A stretch of 64,000 nt of DNA from contig NZ_CP109055.1 of NCBI RefSeq assembly GCF_035975855.1, positions 1,798,001-1,862,000 on the forward strand, written 5' to 3'. The position numbers and the translations under genes were made by a program. This stretch comes from Streptomyces sp. NBC_01304 (GTDB lineage Bacteria; Actinomycetota; Actinomycetes; Streptomycetales; Streptomycetaceae). Each line of letters begins with the position of its first letter. Positions within the stretch are counted from its first letter, which is position 1. Below are positions 53,656 through 63,021 of this stretch, one piece after another. Below the pieces are notes generated by a model. The model was not told where the DNA came from and did not search any database. It saw nothing but the letters and a program-made list of their open reading frames with translations.

Positions 53656-54624
53656 CTACCCAGCAGGCGGCGTCCCGCACGATCCGCGAGGCCCCCGCAG
53701 CAGGTGCGGCGCGTGCTCGGCCGCGATCCGCTCCCACGCCGCGCTGCCGCCGGGCAATGGCCAGGCCCAGGTGGGACGGTGTCCGGTGTGCAGCTCGGTC
53801 AGGCGGCGCGCCAGGGCATGCCCGGCTTGCTCGGTCCCGTCCGGGATCCGGGGGCCGTGCGTGGCGCGCAGTTCGGCCCAGCGGGCGAGCTCGGTCTCGT
53901 AGGCGGTGGCGGCCTCGTGAGTGCCGGAGGCCAGCTCGTCCGGTGGGGCGGCGCGGTGCAGCACCAGGAGCGGCGGCTCGATGTCCTCGGCCAGGGCGGC
54001 CGCGAGGCGGGCGTGGCCGTCGAGCGGCACAAGGCTCTGCAGGCCGGTGACCCACCACAACAGGACCGGCGGCAGCGTGCCTTCCCGCGCCTGTTTGCGG
54101 TACGCCTTCACCCGCGCGTCGTCCGGACCGGGCATCGGCCGCAGCGGGCAGACCGGCCAGGGCGCGGCGTGCGGGAACCACCAGTCGATGTCGCCGTCGG
54201 GATGCCCCTGGACGAGCGCCTCGCCCCAGTACTCCGCGGGGCCCGCGCCGTGCCGGTTCCAGGAGCGGAGCAACGGTGTGTGCGCGGACAGGATCCACCG
54301 CCCGTCGTGCAGCGGCCCGTTTGCCCCGTCGCTCAGCGCGGCCGCGAAATGGTGGGCCCAGCGCTCGGCCACGCCCCGGTGTCGGCGAGCGAGATCGGCG
54401 CGGACCGGCGGCACGGGTGGGCGGAAGGTGTCGAGGCGCCGGAAGTCGACGCCGTGCAGTCCCGGGGAGACCGCGGCGAGCAGCAGCGGCACACCCGCCT
54501 GCCCGAGCAACAGCCTGCCCTCGCCCGCCGTGTGCAGGCACAGCGACGGCCGGGGCCGGCCGGTGACCTCGATGAGGAGGCCGGTCCAGGCACCCTCGGG
54601 GCCGGTCAGGTTCGTACGCCGCAC
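53656..54624 (-). CDS. Conserved hypothetical protein with ParB/Srx-like DGHARL motif
   Basis: A 322-residue soluble protein, not firmly recognised. LWWVTGLQSLVPLDGHARLAAAL (split: LLWWVTGLQ, LDGHARLAAA) around residue 200 resembles the DGHxRLxA box of ParB/sulfiredoxin-like folds, but the rest does not confirm it. Trp is unusually frequent (DIDWWFPHAAPWPV). GTG 54624 is the start. Its last 40 codons are duplicated just downstream. A function in nucleotide or protein handling cannot be assigned. Confidence 0.6.
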   Translation of the reverse strand: MRRTNLTGPEGAWTGLLIEVTGRPRPSLCLHTAGEGRLLLGQAGVPLLLAAVSPGLHGVDFRRLDTFRPPVPPVRADLARRHRGVAERWAHHFAAALSDGANGPLHDGRWILSAHTPLLRSWNRHGAGPAEYWGEALVQGHPDGDIDWWFPHAAPWPVCPLRPMPGPDDARVKAYRKQAREGTLPPVLLWWVTGLQSLVPLDGHARLAAALAEDIEPPLLVLHRAAPPDELASGTHEAATAYETELARWAELRATHGPRIPDGTEQAGHALARRLTELHTGHRPTWAWPLPGGSAAWERIAAEHAPHLLRGPRGSCGTPPAG

Positions 54625-54647
54625 GCCTCAACCCTAGGCGCGCCGCG

Positions 54648-54689
54648 CCCGCCTTCGAGCCGCCCCCCGTGGCGCGGCTCGAAGGCGGG
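54648..54689 (-). terminator. Terminator after the LacI-type cellulose regulator gene
   Basis: Perfect 16-bp stem, CCCGCCTTCGAGCCGC (54648-54663) with its complement at 54674-54689, and a 10-nt loop, 31 bp after the LacI gene stop. Confidence 0.92.
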
Positions 54690-54719
54690 GCCTGCCCGGC
54701 GGGGTTCAGGGACAGGCCC

Positions 54720-55721
54720 TCAGGCCGAGTTCCTGATGACCAGTTCGGTGGGCAGGATCAGCGGGGTCGGCTGCTCGCCGTTGATGAGGCGGACCAGCAT
54801 GCGGGTCATCTCGCGGCCGAGCGCCTCGATGGGCTGGCGGACGGTCGTGAGCGCCGGCTGGGTGTGCTGGGCGGTGACGATGTCGTTGAAGCCGACCACC
54901 GCGATGTCGTCGGGCACGGCGCGGCCGCGCTCCCGCAGCACGGTGAGGGCGCCGGCCGCCATCGCGTCGGAGGCCACGAACACGGCGTCCAGATCGGGGT
55001 GTTCGTCGAGCAGCCGGGCCATGCCCGCGGCCCCGCTCTCCTCACTGAAGTCGCCGTGCGCCACCCGCCGGTCGCTCAGCCCGGCGAGGGCGACCGCCTC
55101 GCGGAAGCCCAGGTGACGGGAGACGCCGACGTGCATGTCGAGCGAGCCGGTGATGGTCCCGATGTGCTGCCGGCCCGTGGAGATCAGGTACTCCACGGCC
55201 TGCCGGGCCCCGCCGCGGTTGTCGGCGTCCACGTACCACTGGGGCGCCTTCTCCAGGGGGCGGCCGCCGTGCACGACGGGGACGTGCCCCTCTTCGGCGA
55301 TCTTCGTCAGCGGGTCGTTCTCGCGCAGCGCGAGCAGCATCACGCCGTCGGCGCCGCGCGACTGCAGGATGCGGGTGAGCCGGCTGCGGCCGCGCTCGGA
55401 GGCCGCGAGGACCAGGAGCAGCTCCAGGTCGGTCTCCTCGATCACCGCGTTGACCCCGGTGATGACCTCGGCGAAGAAGAGGTTCGCGAACAGCGCCGGG
55501 TCATCGCTGGAGATCGCGAGGACGACCGCGCCCCGCCGCTGCGTGGCCAGCGAACGGGCTGCCGCGCTCGGCACATAGCCCAGCTCCTCGACGGCCCGCT
55601 CGACGGCCTGGCGGGCCTTCTTGCTGACGTGCGCCGCGTTGTTCATGACGCGGGAGACGGTTCCCCGGGAGACTCCGGCGCGCAGCGCCACTTCGTCGAG
55701 AGTGGGCTGCCGCTTGCTCAT
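54720..55721 (-). CDS. LacI family regulator of the cellulose-use island (CebR-like)
   Basis: A 333-residue LacI-type regulator. The helix-turn-helix reads PTLDEVALRAGVSRGTVSRV at residues 6-25 and the hinge helix YVPSAAARSLATQR follows. The effector domain contains VVHGGRPLE and AVFVASDAMAAGAL. It follows the beta-glucosidase gene on the same strand, and a CebR-box-like site (55800-55813) lies in its promoter, so cello-oligosaccharide sensing and autoregulation are likely. In the canonical ceb locus cebR is divergent from cebEFG; here it is downstream, so this may be a paralogous system. ATG 55721 gives the standard N-terminus. Confidence 0.9.
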   Translation of the reverse strand: MSKRQPTLDEVALRAGVSRGTVSRVMNNAAHVSKKARQAVERAVEELGYVPSAAARSLATQRRGAVVLAISSDDPALFANLFFAEVITGVNAVIEETDLELLLVLAASERGRSRLTRILQSRGADGVMLLALRENDPLTKIAEEGHVPVVHGGRPLEKAPQWYVDADNRGGARQAVEYLISTGRQHIGTITGSLDMHVGVSRHLGFREAVALAGLSDRRVAHGDFSEESGAAGMARLLDEHPDLDAVFVASDAMAAGALTVLRERGRAVPDDIAVVGFNDIVTAQHTQPALTTVRQPIEALGREMTRMLVRLINGEQPTPLILPTELVIRNSA

Positions 55722-55799
55722 CCTGAGGACCGCTCCCGTGTCTGTCCGAGCACTGTCGTGCCGGGCTGTGGTTCCTGGCTGGCTGGAGCGTATCAATGC

Positions 55800-55813
55800 T
55801 GTGAGCGCTCCCA
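55800..55813. promoter_or_regulatory. CebR/cre-like operator upstream of the LacI gene
   Basis: TGTGAGCGCTCCCA matches the CebR box TGGGAGCGCTCCCA at 13 of 14 positions. It lies between the beta-glucosidase stop and the regulator start, about 80 bp before the latter, the place for autoregulation. Confidence 0.7.
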
Positions 55814-55832
55814 ATCGTGCGCGCGGTCCCGT

Positions 55833-57215
55833 TCACCCGCCGCCCCGTCCGATGAGCGAGGCGTACCAGCGGGCGCTGTCCTTGAGGGTGCGCCGCTGGG
55901 TCGCGTAGTCGACGTGGACGATGCCGAAGCGCTGGGCATAGCCGTACGACCACTCGAAGTTGTCGAGCAGCGACCAGACGAAATACCCCGCCAGCGGGAC
56001 CCCGCGGCCGATGGCCTCGGCGCACGCCCGTACATGGCCCTTCAGGTAGGCCACGCGGCCGGTGTCGTGCACCTCGTCGTCGAAGGCGGCGCCGTTCTCG
56101 GTGATGTACAGGGGCAGGGCCGAATAGTCGCGCCTCAGGCGCAACAGCAGGTCGAGCAGGCCCTGTTCGTCGATCTCCCAGCCGATGGAGGTGCGCGGCC
56201 GCCCGCCGTCCACGGTGCGTACGGACTCCGCGCCCACGTACGCCGTTGCCGTACGGGCCCCTCCCCCGTCGGCGACGAGCAGGGGCGCGTAGTAGTTGAC
56301 ACCGAGGAAGTCCAGCGGCGCCGCGATCGTCTTGAGGTCCCCTTCCTGTACGTGACGGAAGTCGAGGGTCGCCGCCAGGTCGTGGACGACGTCCTCGGGG
56401 TATCGCGCGCGCAGCAGCGGGTCGAGGAAGAGGCGGTTCTGCATGCCGTCGATGCGGCGGGCAGCATCCAGGTCGGCCGGTGCGGTGCTGTGCGCGGTGA
56501 CCTGGGTGAGGTTCAGGGTGATGCCGACCTGTGCGCCGCGCATGGCTTCGGCCGCCAGGCCGTGTCCGAGCAGCAGATGGTGGGCGGCGCGTACGGCCCC
56601 GGCGGGTTCGCGGCGGCCGGGGGCGTGGCGGCCGGTGGCGTAGCCGAGGAAGGCGGAGCACCAGGGTTCGTTGAGGGTGGTCCAGTGGGTGACGCGGTCG
56701 GAGAGGGCCTCGTGCACGACGGCCGCGTACTCGGCGAAGCGCAGTGCGGTGTCGCGTGCGGGCCAGCCGCCGGCGTCCTCCAACGGCTGGGGCAGGTCCC
56801 AGTGGTAGAGGGTGGGCCAGGGCTCGATGCCGTGCTCGAGCAGGGTGTCGGTCAGGCGGCGGTAGAAGTCGAGGCCGCGCTGCTCGATGCGGCCCGAGCC
56901 GAGCGGCTGGATGCGGGGCCAGGCGATCGAGAACCGGTAGGCGCCGAGGCCGAGTTGGGCCATGAGGGCGACGTCGTCGCGGTATCGGTGGTAGTGGTCG
57001 GCGGCGATCGCGCCGGTGTCGCCGCCGTCGACCTTGCCGGGCGAAGCGGCGAAGGTGTCCCAGATCGAGGGGCCTCGTCCGTCTTCGGTGGCGGCGCCTT
57101 CGATCTGGTAGCTGGAGGTGGCCGCGCCCCAGACGAAGTCGGGGCCGAACGCCGCAGGTGTCGGCTCCGGCCGCCCGGCATCGGATGCGGGTCCGGGTTC
57201 CGTGGTGGTGCTCAC
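55833..57215 (-). CDS. GH1 beta-glucosidase (BglC-like)
   Basis: A 460-residue intracellular family 1 glycoside hydrolase converting cellobiose and longer cello-oligosaccharides to glucose. The acid/base glutamate is in TTLNEPWC and the nucleophile glutamate in [26 protein letters not shown] at the start and [17 protein letters not shown] near the end are GH1 hallmarks. There is no signal peptide. GTG 57215 overlaps the stop of the upstream permease gene (GTGA), coupling uptake and hydrolysis. The length equals the family norm. Confidence 0.95.
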   Translation of the reverse strand: MSTTTEPGPASDAGRPEPTPAAFGPDFVWGAATSSYQIEGAATEDGRGPSIWDTFAASPGKVDGGDTGAIAADHYHRYRDDVALMAQLGLGAYRFSIAWPRIQPLGSGRIEQRGLDFYRRLTDTLLEHGIEPWPTLYHWDLPQPLEDAGGWPARDTALRFAEYAAVVHEALSDRVTHWTTLNEPWCSAFLGYATGRHAPGRREPAGAVRAAHHLLLGHGLAAEAMRGAQVGITLNLTQVTAHSTAPADLDAARRIDGMQNRLFLDPLLRARYPEDVVHDLAATLDFRHVQEGDLKTIAAPLDFLGVNYYAPLLVADGGGARTATAYVGAESVRTVDGGRPRTSIGWEIDEQGLLDLLLRLRRDYSALPLYITENGAAFDDEVHDTGRVAYLKGHVRACAEAIGRGVPLAGYFVWSLLDNFEWSYGYAQRFGIVHVDYATQRRTLKDSARWYASLIGRGGG

Positions 57216-58036
57216 GCCTTGACTGCCCCTTCCATGATGCCGCCGATGATCTGGCGGCCGAACGCGATGAAGACGAAGAACAGCGGCACGGTGGCGACCA
57301 GCGCGCCCGAGAACATCAGGGTGTAGTCGGTGTAGTAGGAGGTGGACAGCTGGGAGAGGGAGAACTGCACGGTCGGGTTGTCCGCCTCCAACACGGCGAG
57401 CGGCCACAGGAATTCGTTCCAGGTGCCCATGAAGGTGAACAGGCCGAGAACCGCGGCGCCCGGCCGCAGCGCGGGCAGGACGACGGTCCAGTAGATGCGG
57501 AAGGTCGTGGCACCGTCGACGCGGGCGGCCTCGATGAGTTCGTCGGGGACGGCGCGCTCGGCGTACTGGCGCATCAGGAAGACGCCGAAGGCGGAGACCA
57601 GGAACGGCACGATGACCGCCTGCAGCCGGTTCTGCCAGCCCAGCTCCACCATGATCATGTAGAGCGGGATGATGCCCATCTGGACGGGGATCATCATGGT
57701 TCCGAGGATGACCAGGAGCAGTGCGTTGCGGCCGCGGAACCTCAGCTTGGCGAAGGCGAAGCCGGCCAGCGAGCTGAAGAACACCACCGCGACGGTGACG
57801 GTGATCGAGGAGATTGCCGAGTTGACCATGCCGGTAAGGAAGTTGGCGTCCTCGGCGGCGAAGAGGCGGGAGATGTTGTCGCCGAGGTTTCCGCCGGGCA
57901 GGAGGGGCGGCGGCCAGTCGCCGACGACGTCGTTGGAGCGGGTGGCGACCACGAAGAGCCAGTAGAGCGGGAAGGCCGACAGGGCGATCGCCACGATCAG
58001 GGTGAAGTAGACCAGCGGTTGTCCGGACTTGCGCAC
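57212..58036 (-). CDS. Carbohydrate ABC transporter permease, CebG-like
   Basis: A 274-residue inner-membrane permease of the MalG/CUT1 type with six transmembrane helices. The ABC-contact EAA loop reads [18 protein letters not shown] (residues around 180-197). It forms the channel with the preceding permease. GTG 58036 was chosen because GGAGG lies upstream and it starts 3 nt before the end of the preceding gene's stop; a longer reading would run back through that gene. Its stop overlaps the beta-glucosidase start. No ATPase is encoded here, as for other Streptomyces sugar importers that share MsiK. Confidence 0.93.
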   Translation of the reverse strand: MRKSGQPLVYFTLIVAIALSAFPLYWLFVVATRSNDVVGDWPPPLLPGGNLGDNISRLFAAEDANFLTGMVNSAISSITVTVAVVFFSSLAGFAFAKLRFRGRNALLLVILGTMMIPVQMGIIPLYMIMVELGWQNRLQAVIVPFLVSAFGVFLMRQYAERAVPDELIEAARVDGATTFRIYWTVVLPALRPGAAVLGLFTFMGTWNEFLWPLAVLEADNPTVQFSLSQLSTSYYTDYTLMFSGALVATVPLFFVFIAFGRQIIGGIMEGAVKA

Positions 58037-58038
58037 GG

Positions 58039-59001
58039 CTATTTCGCCCTCCGGGTGAAGAGGTAATTGACGAGCATCAGGAACGCGATGATCAGGAAGA
58101 TCACCCAGGCGACGGCCGAGCCGTAGCCGAGGTCGAAGTCCCGGAACGCCTTCTCGAACATGTACATGGACACCGTCTGGAACTGCCGCAGGGTGCCGCC
58201 GGAGATGGCGTACGCGCCCTGCCCGAAGATCAGCGGCTCGGTGAACAGCTGCATCCCGGCGATGGTCGAGACGATCACCGTGAAGATCACGGCGGGCCGG
58301 ATGTTCGGCACGGTGATCGACCAGAACTGGCGGATCCGGCCCGCCCCGTCGATGACCGCGGCCTCGTAGAGCTCCTTCGGGATGGACTGCATCGCGGCCA
58401 GGTAGATGAGCGCGTTGTAGCCGGTCCAGCGCCAGTTGACCATCGAGGAAATCGCGATCCACGAGGACCACTTGTCGGCCCGCCAGTCGACAGGGGCGAT
58501 GCCGACCAGGTCGAGCAGCCCGTTCACCATGCCGGCGTCCCGGTCGAAGATCTGGCTGAACACGATGCCCACGGCCGCCACCGAGGTGACGATCGGGATG
58601 AGGACGCCCATCCGCAGCAGGGTCAGTCCGCGCAGCCGCTGGTTGAGCAGACTGGCCAGGACCAGCGCGATCAACAGCTGGGGCACGGTGGCGAGTACGA
58701 GCATGCCGAGGGTGTTGACCACGGCGTTCCAGAAGTCGGGGTCGCCGAACAGCTCGGTGTAGTTGTCCAGGCCGATGAAGTCGCCCTTGCCGGCGAGCTC
58801 CCACTTGTGGAGGGAGACCCAGGCGGTGTAGCCGAGCGGGAAGAGGCCGAAGACGGCGAAGATCAGGAAGAAGGGGGAGATGAAGAGGTACGGGGAGGCG
58901 GCCGCGTCGAGGCGGGAGAGCAGCCTGCCGCGTTCCTTGGCGGGGCCCGGCCCGCCCGTGTCCGTCGACTCGGAGGATTTCCCGGCCGGGCCCGGCCGCA
59001 T
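58039..59001 (-). CDS. Carbohydrate ABC transporter permease, CebF-like
   Basis: A 320-residue MalF/CUT1-type permease with six transmembrane helices after a polar 30-residue N-terminus. The EAA loop is [18 protein letters not shown]. Together with the next permease it would take up the sugar captured by the binding protein. ATG 59001 has no good ribosome site; TTG 59013, in frame, follows AAGGA by 6 nt and may be the real start. The gene lies 50 bp after the binding-protein gene. Confidence 0.93.
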   Translation of the reverse strand: MRPGPAGKSSESTDTGGPGPAKERGRLLSRLDAAASPYLFISPFFLIFAVFGLFPLGYTAWVSLHKWELAGKGDFIGLDNYTELFGDPDFWNAVVNTLGMLVLATVPQLLIALVLASLLNQRLRGLTLLRMGVLIPIVTSVAAVGIVFSQIFDRDAGMVNGLLDLVGIAPVDWRADKWSSWIAISSMVNWRWTGYNALIYLAAMQSIPKELYEAAVIDGAGRIRQFWSITVPNIRPAVIFTVIVSTIAGMQLFTEPLIFGQGAYAISGGTLRQFQTVSMYMFEKAFRDFDLGYGSAVAWVIFLIIAFLMLVNYLFTRRAK

Positions 59002-59051
59002 GTCAATCGCCAACGTGTGTCCTTGGGCGCAGGGTTCGGGGGTTTCGGGAG

Positions 59052-60338
59052 TCAGTTCGCGACGCGCTCGGCGTCGTCGACAGCCCGGTCCCAGGCCTCG
59101 TCCGGCGCCAGCTTGCCCTGCTCGATCGCGGCCAGGGCGTTGCCGACGCGGTCGCCGATGGGGGTGTTCTTCGGGCCCAGGTAGACGGGTTCGAGGCCCT
59201 TGACGCTCTCTCCGAAGATCTTGCCGACGGGTGCGTCGTTGAAGTACTTGTTGGTGAATCCCTTGACCGCGGGGTCGTCGATGGCCTTGAGCGCCGACGG
59301 GAAGTTGTTCTTCGACTTGAACGCGGTGGTCTGGCCCTTGGCGCTGGTCAGGAACTTCACCAGCTCGGCGGCCTCCTTCTGGTGCCCGCTCTGCTTGGGC
59401 ACCGCGAGGAACGAGCCGCCGCGGACCGCGCCGTTGCCGGGCACCTTGGCCACGTCCCACTTGCCGGCGTTCTCGGGGCCCGACTGCTTCTCGATGGTGC
59501 CGAGCATCCACGACGGGCAGGGGATGGTGGCGAACGTCCCCTTCTTGAACCCGGCGTTCCACTGCGGGCTCCACGGCATGATGTTGCCCGACAGGCCGGC
59601 GTCGATCATCTCCACGGTCTGGTCCCAGGCGGCCTTCACCCCGGGGTTGGAGTCGATGACGAGCTTGTTGTCGGTGTCGTAGTACGTGTGGTCGCCCTGC
59701 TGCATCAGGATGTTCTGGTAGATGCTGCCCGCCGAGTCGAAGAAGTGCGCCCCGGTCTTGGCGTCCTTGAACTTCTCCCCCGTGGCCAGGTACTCCTCCC
59801 AGGTGGGCCAGAGCGCGCCGACCTTCTCGCGGTCGGTGGGCAGCCCCGCCTTCTTGAACAGGTCGGTGCGGTAGCACATGCCCTGGGCGCCGACGTCGGT
59901 GCCGAGGCCGACGAGCTGCTTGCCGTCCCGGGTCAGCGCCTGCTTCCACTTCCAGTCGAGGTACTCGCCCTTGAGGGATCCGGCCCCGTGGTCGAGCAGG
60001 TTCACGAACTGGTCCGGCTTCTCCATGAACTGGGTGATGATGCCCTCCTCCAGGGCGACCACATCACCGGCCCCGTGTCCCGTGGCCATCCACTGCTGCA
60101 GCTTGGGCAGGTAGTCGCCCATCTGCGAGATGTTCTCCTCCTTGATGTCGATGTCGGGGTGGGCGGCCTCGTACTCCTTGTAGAGGTCCTCGTAGCCGAA
60201 CTGGCTGAACGTCTTGACGACCAGCGTGGTCTTCCCCGAATCGGACGCGTCACCTTCCCCACCACATCCGGTGGCCGTGGCCGCCAGAACTCCGGCGAGC
60301 GCGACCGCGAGCAGCGGGCGCATCAGTCGTGCGGACAT
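59052..60338 (-). CDS. Cello-oligosaccharide-type ABC transporter substrate-binding lipoprotein
   Basis: A 428-residue extracellular sugar-binding lipoprotein. The lipobox ATGC gives a lipidated cysteine at about residue 25. Family features are LVVKTFSQFGYEDLY and the EHPDID-like AAHPDIDIKEE, plus GDYLPKLQQWMATG and ALEEGIITQF. It differs noticeably from the CebE sequences I recall (which show a GTFGYKEAGL-like region), so it may be a paralogous cello-oligosaccharide or beta-glucoside binder. GGAGG precedes ATG 60338. A LacI-type operator lies just upstream. It is divergent from the GH9 cellulase. Confidence 0.92.
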   Translation of the reverse strand: MSARLMRPLLAVALAGVLAATATGCGGEGDASDSGKTTLVVKTFSQFGYEDLYKEYEAAHPDIDIKEENISQMGDYLPKLQQWMATGHGAGDVVALEEGIITQFMEKPDQFVNLLDHGAGSLKGEYLDWKWKQALTRDGKQLVGLGTDVGAQGMCYRTDLFKKAGLPTDREKVGALWPTWEEYLATGEKFKDAKTGAHFFDSAGSIYQNILMQQGDHTYYDTDNKLVIDSNPGVKAAWDQTVEMIDAGLSGNIMPWSPQWNAGFKKGTFATIPCPSWMLGTIEKQSGPENAGKWDVAKVPGNGAVRGGSFLAVPKQSGHQKEAAELVKFLTSAKGQTTAFKSKNNFPSALKAIDDPAVKGFTNKYFNDAPVGKIFGESVKGLEPVYLGPKNTPIGDRVGNALAAIEQGKLAPDEAWDRAVDDAERVAN

Positions 60339-60366
60339 GCAGAACCTCCAGTGAGCGGGTGTTTCC

Positions 60367-60380
60367 CGGAAGCGCTTACA
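60367..60380 (-). promoter_or_regulatory. LacI-type operator upstream of the binding-protein gene
   Basis: Minus strand TGTAAGCGCTTCCG, with a perfect AAGCGCTT core, lies 29-42 bp upstream of the binding-protein start. It fits the same pattern as the site at 55800-55813. Confidence 0.6.
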
Positions 60381-60476
60381 CGAAGATTGAGCGCGTCTCG
60401 GGCCATGCAATACACCTGTGAGCTGCGGTGACGCCGTGGCTCTTGCCGGTGCTGACACTCCCGGACCGAGCAAAAT

Positions 60477-60490
60477 TGGGAGCGGTTACA
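60477..60490. promoter_or_regulatory. LacI-type operator upstream of the GH9 cellulase
   Basis: TGGGAGCGGTTACA; its complement TGTAACCGCTCCCA fits the shared pattern TGTRASCGCTYCCR seen at the regulator and binding-protein promoters. It is about 155 bp before the GH9 start. Confidence 0.55.
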
Positions 60491-60643
60491 GCAGGAGAGT
60501 AGGAGCAAGTCGTACGTCTGGGAAGTGGGGTGCGCCAGGGAATTTCCTTGCGCTCAAATCGTTGACACCTGGCGTCTGTTGGCGGGAGCATCCGGCACTG
60601 ACGCCGCGGTGTGCCGGGATTCCGCAACCCGAGAGGGCCCGGT

Positions 60644-62869
60644 ATGTCCGTCTCACCCAGGCTGACCGCGGTCGGCCTGCCCCTGCTTCTCGTCGTCGCC
60701 CTCGCCCCGCCCGGACAGGCCGGCGCCGAGGCCGCCGACGCCTATGAACGCGTGCTCAACGGCACCTTCGACTCCGTGAAGACTCCCTGGTGGAGCAGTG
60801 CCAACTCGCCTTCGGCGGTGGAGTCGGGGCGGCTGTGCGCCGACATCCCGGCCGGCACCGTGAACCCCTGGGACTCGATGATCGGCCAGAATGACATCCC
60901 CCTGGAGGCCGACCAGCCGTACACCCTGCGCTTCACGGCCTCCGCCACCAAGGACGTCACCGTCCGCTCCACCCTGCAACTGGCGTCACCGCCGGGGACG
61001 AGCACGCTGAACAAGCCGGTCTCGCTGACCTCGGCCCCCAAGACGTACGAGTTCACGGGGACCTCCAAGGTGGCCACGCTCCATGCCCAACTCGCCTTCC
61101 AGGCGGGCGGCGCGAAGGAGCCGTACACCCTCTGCGTGGACGACATCTCGCTGACCGGGGGCGCGATCCCGCCGGGCGGCGGCCGCGACTTCGGCTCACC
61201 GGTCCGCGTCAACCAGCACGGATACCCGGCCTCGGGCGCCAAGCGGGCGTCGGTCGTGGATGCCTCGACCGAGCCACTGGAATGGCAACTGCGCGACAGT
61301 GCGGGCGAGTTGGCGGCCAGTGGGCGCACTCGGGTCAAGGGCGACGACGCCCCGTCCGGGGACCACGTCCACCTGGTCGACTTCTCGGCCGTGCGCAAGA
61401 TTGGGAGCGGTTACAGGCTGTCGGTGGCCGCTCAGGTCAGTGAGCCCTTCGACATCGCCAAGAGCCCCTACGACACCCTCCGCCGGGACGCGCTGGCGTA
61501 CTTCTACCACAACCGCTCCGGCACGCCGATCGAGGCGAAGTACGTCGGCGAGGAGCACGCCAGGGCCGCCGGGCACATCGGCGAAGCACCCAACAAGGGC
61601 GACACCAGCGTCCCCTGCCTGCCCGGCAGCTGCGACTACTCCCTTGATGTGCGCGGCGGTTGGTACGACGCGGGCGACCACGGCAAGTACGTGGTGAACG
61701 GCGCACTCGCCGCCTGGCAGCTGATGGACCTCTACGAGCGCTCGCTGTACCAGGGCGACCGGGAAGGCCTGCGCGACGGGCTGCTGCGCATACCCGAGCA
61801 GGACAACCGCGTACCCGACGTGCTCGACGAGTCGCGCTGGGAGATGGAGTTCCTGCTGCGCATGCAGGTTCCCGAGGGCAAGCCTCTGGCCGGCATGGCG
61901 CACCACAAGATCCACGACTTCGCGTGGACCGCACACCCGATGCTGCCGGGCAACGACCCCCAGCCCCGCTATCTGCACGCCCCGTCCACGGCCGCCACCC
62001 TCAACCTGGCCGCATCGGCCGCCCAGTGCGCCCGCGTCTGGGCCGCCTGGGACAAGCCGTTCGCCCGGCGCTGCAAGACCACGGCCGAGACCGCGTGGCA
62101 GGCGGCGCTCGACCACCCGGACCGGTACGCGCCGCGCGAGGACGGGGTGGGCGGCGGGCCCTACGACGACACCGACGTGAGCGACGAGTTCTCCTGGGCG
62201 GCGGCGGAGCTGTACGCCACCACGGGCAAGCGCGGGTATCTGCCGTACGTCGACACGAAGGTCACGGCGGAAGGCTTCTCCTGGAAGGAGACGGGCGCGC
62301 TCGCCGACCTCACCATCGCCCGGCTCCCCCTGCGCTTCCCGGCCGACCGGGTGCTCGGGGCCCGAAAGCGCATCATCGAGGTCGCCGACGGCTACGTACG
62401 CGATGAGCAGGGCCAGGGCTATCCGAACCCGTCGCTGCCCGCAGACGGCGCGTACGCCTGGGGTTCCACCAGCGCCACCACCAACAGCGCGATGATCATC
62501 GCGATGGCCTACGACCTCACACACCGCGGCGGCTACCGCGACGCCGTCCTCGAATCGATGGACTACCTGCTCGGCCGCAACGGCCTGAACCAGTCCTTCA
62601 TCAGCGGATACGGAGAACGGGCCAGCCACAACCAGCACCACCGGCACTGGTCCCACCAACTCGACCCCAAGTACCCGAGCCCGCCGCCCGGTTCACTGGC
62701 CGGCGGACCGAACTCCGGGCTGCAGGACCCGGTGGCGCAGCAGAACCTCCCCGGTTGCGCACCCGCCAAGTGCTACATCGACGACATCGGTTCCTGGTCC
62801 ACCAACGAGGTGGCGATCAACTGGAACTCGTCGCTCGCGTGGGTGGCGGCCTTCGCCGACTCCCGCTGA
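60644..62869 (+). CDS. Secreted GH9 cellulase (endo/exoglucanase)
   Basis: A 741-residue exported cellulase. The signal peptide covers about residues 1-30 (LPLLLVVALAPPGQAGA). A CBM4/9-like carbohydrate-binding module follows at about 35-180, then an immunoglobulin-like CelD-N domain (FGSPVRVNQHGYP, to about 275), then the GH9 catalytic domain. Catalytic aspartates are in GGWYDAGDHGKYV, and the acid glutamate is in STNEVAINWNS; SHNQHHRHW is also typical. ATG 60644 follows GAGAGGG; GTG 60611 is an in-frame alternative. A copy of its upstream operator lies inside the coding region at 61402-61415. Confidence 0.94.
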   Translation: MSVSPRLTAVGLPLLLVVALAPPGQAGAEAADAYERVLNGTFDSVKTPWWSSANSPSAVESGRLCADIPAGTVNPWDSMIGQNDIPLEADQPYTLRFTASATKDVTVRSTLQLASPPGTSTLNKPVSLTSAPKTYEFTGTSKVATLHAQLAFQAGGAKEPYTLCVDDISLTGGAIPPGGGRDFGSPVRVNQHGYPASGAKRASVVDASTEPLEWQLRDSAGELAASGRTRVKGDDAPSGDHVHLVDFSAVRKIGSGYRLSVAAQVSEPFDIAKSPYDTLRRDALAYFYHNRSGTPIEAKYVGEEHARAAGHIGEAPNKGDTSVPCLPGSCDYSLDVRGGWYDAGDHGKYVVNGALAAWQLMDLYERSLYQGDREGLRDGLLRIPEQDNRVPDVLDESRWEMEFLLRMQVPEGKPLAGMAHHKIHDFAWTAHPMLPGNDPQPRYLHAPSTAATLNLAASAAQCARVWAAWDKPFARRCKTTAETAWQAALDHPDRYAPREDGVGGGPYDDTDVSDEFSWAAAELYATTGKRGYLPYVDTKVTAEGFSWKETGALADLTIARLPLRFPADRVLGARKRIIEVADGYVRDEQGQGYPNPSLPADGAYAWGSTSATTNSAMIIAMAYDLTHRGGYRDAVLESMDYLLGRNGLNQSFISGYGERASHNQHHRHWSHQLDPKYPSPPPGSLAGGPNSGLQDPVAQQNLPGCAPAKCYIDDIGSWSTNEVAINWNSSLAWVAAFADSR
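61402..61415. promoter_or_regulatory. Intragenic copy of the cellulase operator
   Basis: TGGGAGCGGTTACA, identical to 60477-60490; the identity extends to 21 of 22 nt (61395-61416 against 60470-60491). It codes for KIGSGYR using ATT, GGG and GGT, which are uncommon codons in these GC-rich genes. Confidence 0.55.
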
Positions 62870-62925
62870 CCGCTGACCCCTGACCGCTGCGTTTTCGCAG
62901 CTCCCCACAGGCGCACCACCGCCGT

Positions 62926-62964
62926 GGACCGGCCCCCTCAGGACGAGGACGTACGGGCCGGTCC
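62926..62964 (+). terminator. Hairpin between the GH9 and GH6 genes
   Basis: GGACCGGCCC (62926-62935) pairs with GGGCCGGTCC (62955-62964) around a 19-nt loop; a smaller GCTGCG-TTTT-CGCAGC hairpin precedes it (62886-62901). It may stop or attenuate read-through into the GH6 gene. Confidence 0.5.
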
Positions 62965-63021
62965 GAGCCGAGGGCCCGCGGCAGCCCGACTTCCCACTCC
63001 CCCGTTGAAAGGGGATCCACC

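Larger units (their letters stand above)
60339..60643. other. 305-bp divergent promoter region of importer and cellulase
   Basis: It carries two operator-like sites (60367-60380 and 60477-60490) and no gene. TTGACA at 60562-60567 is a perfect -35 hexamer facing the GH9 gene, but no clear -10 box follows at the usual distance. Confidence 0.6.

Noticed and set aside
54720..60338. Calling the island the canonical cebR-cebEFG-bglC locus
   Set aside because: Gene order differs (regulator downstream) and the binding protein is not clearly CebE, so symbols were withheld.
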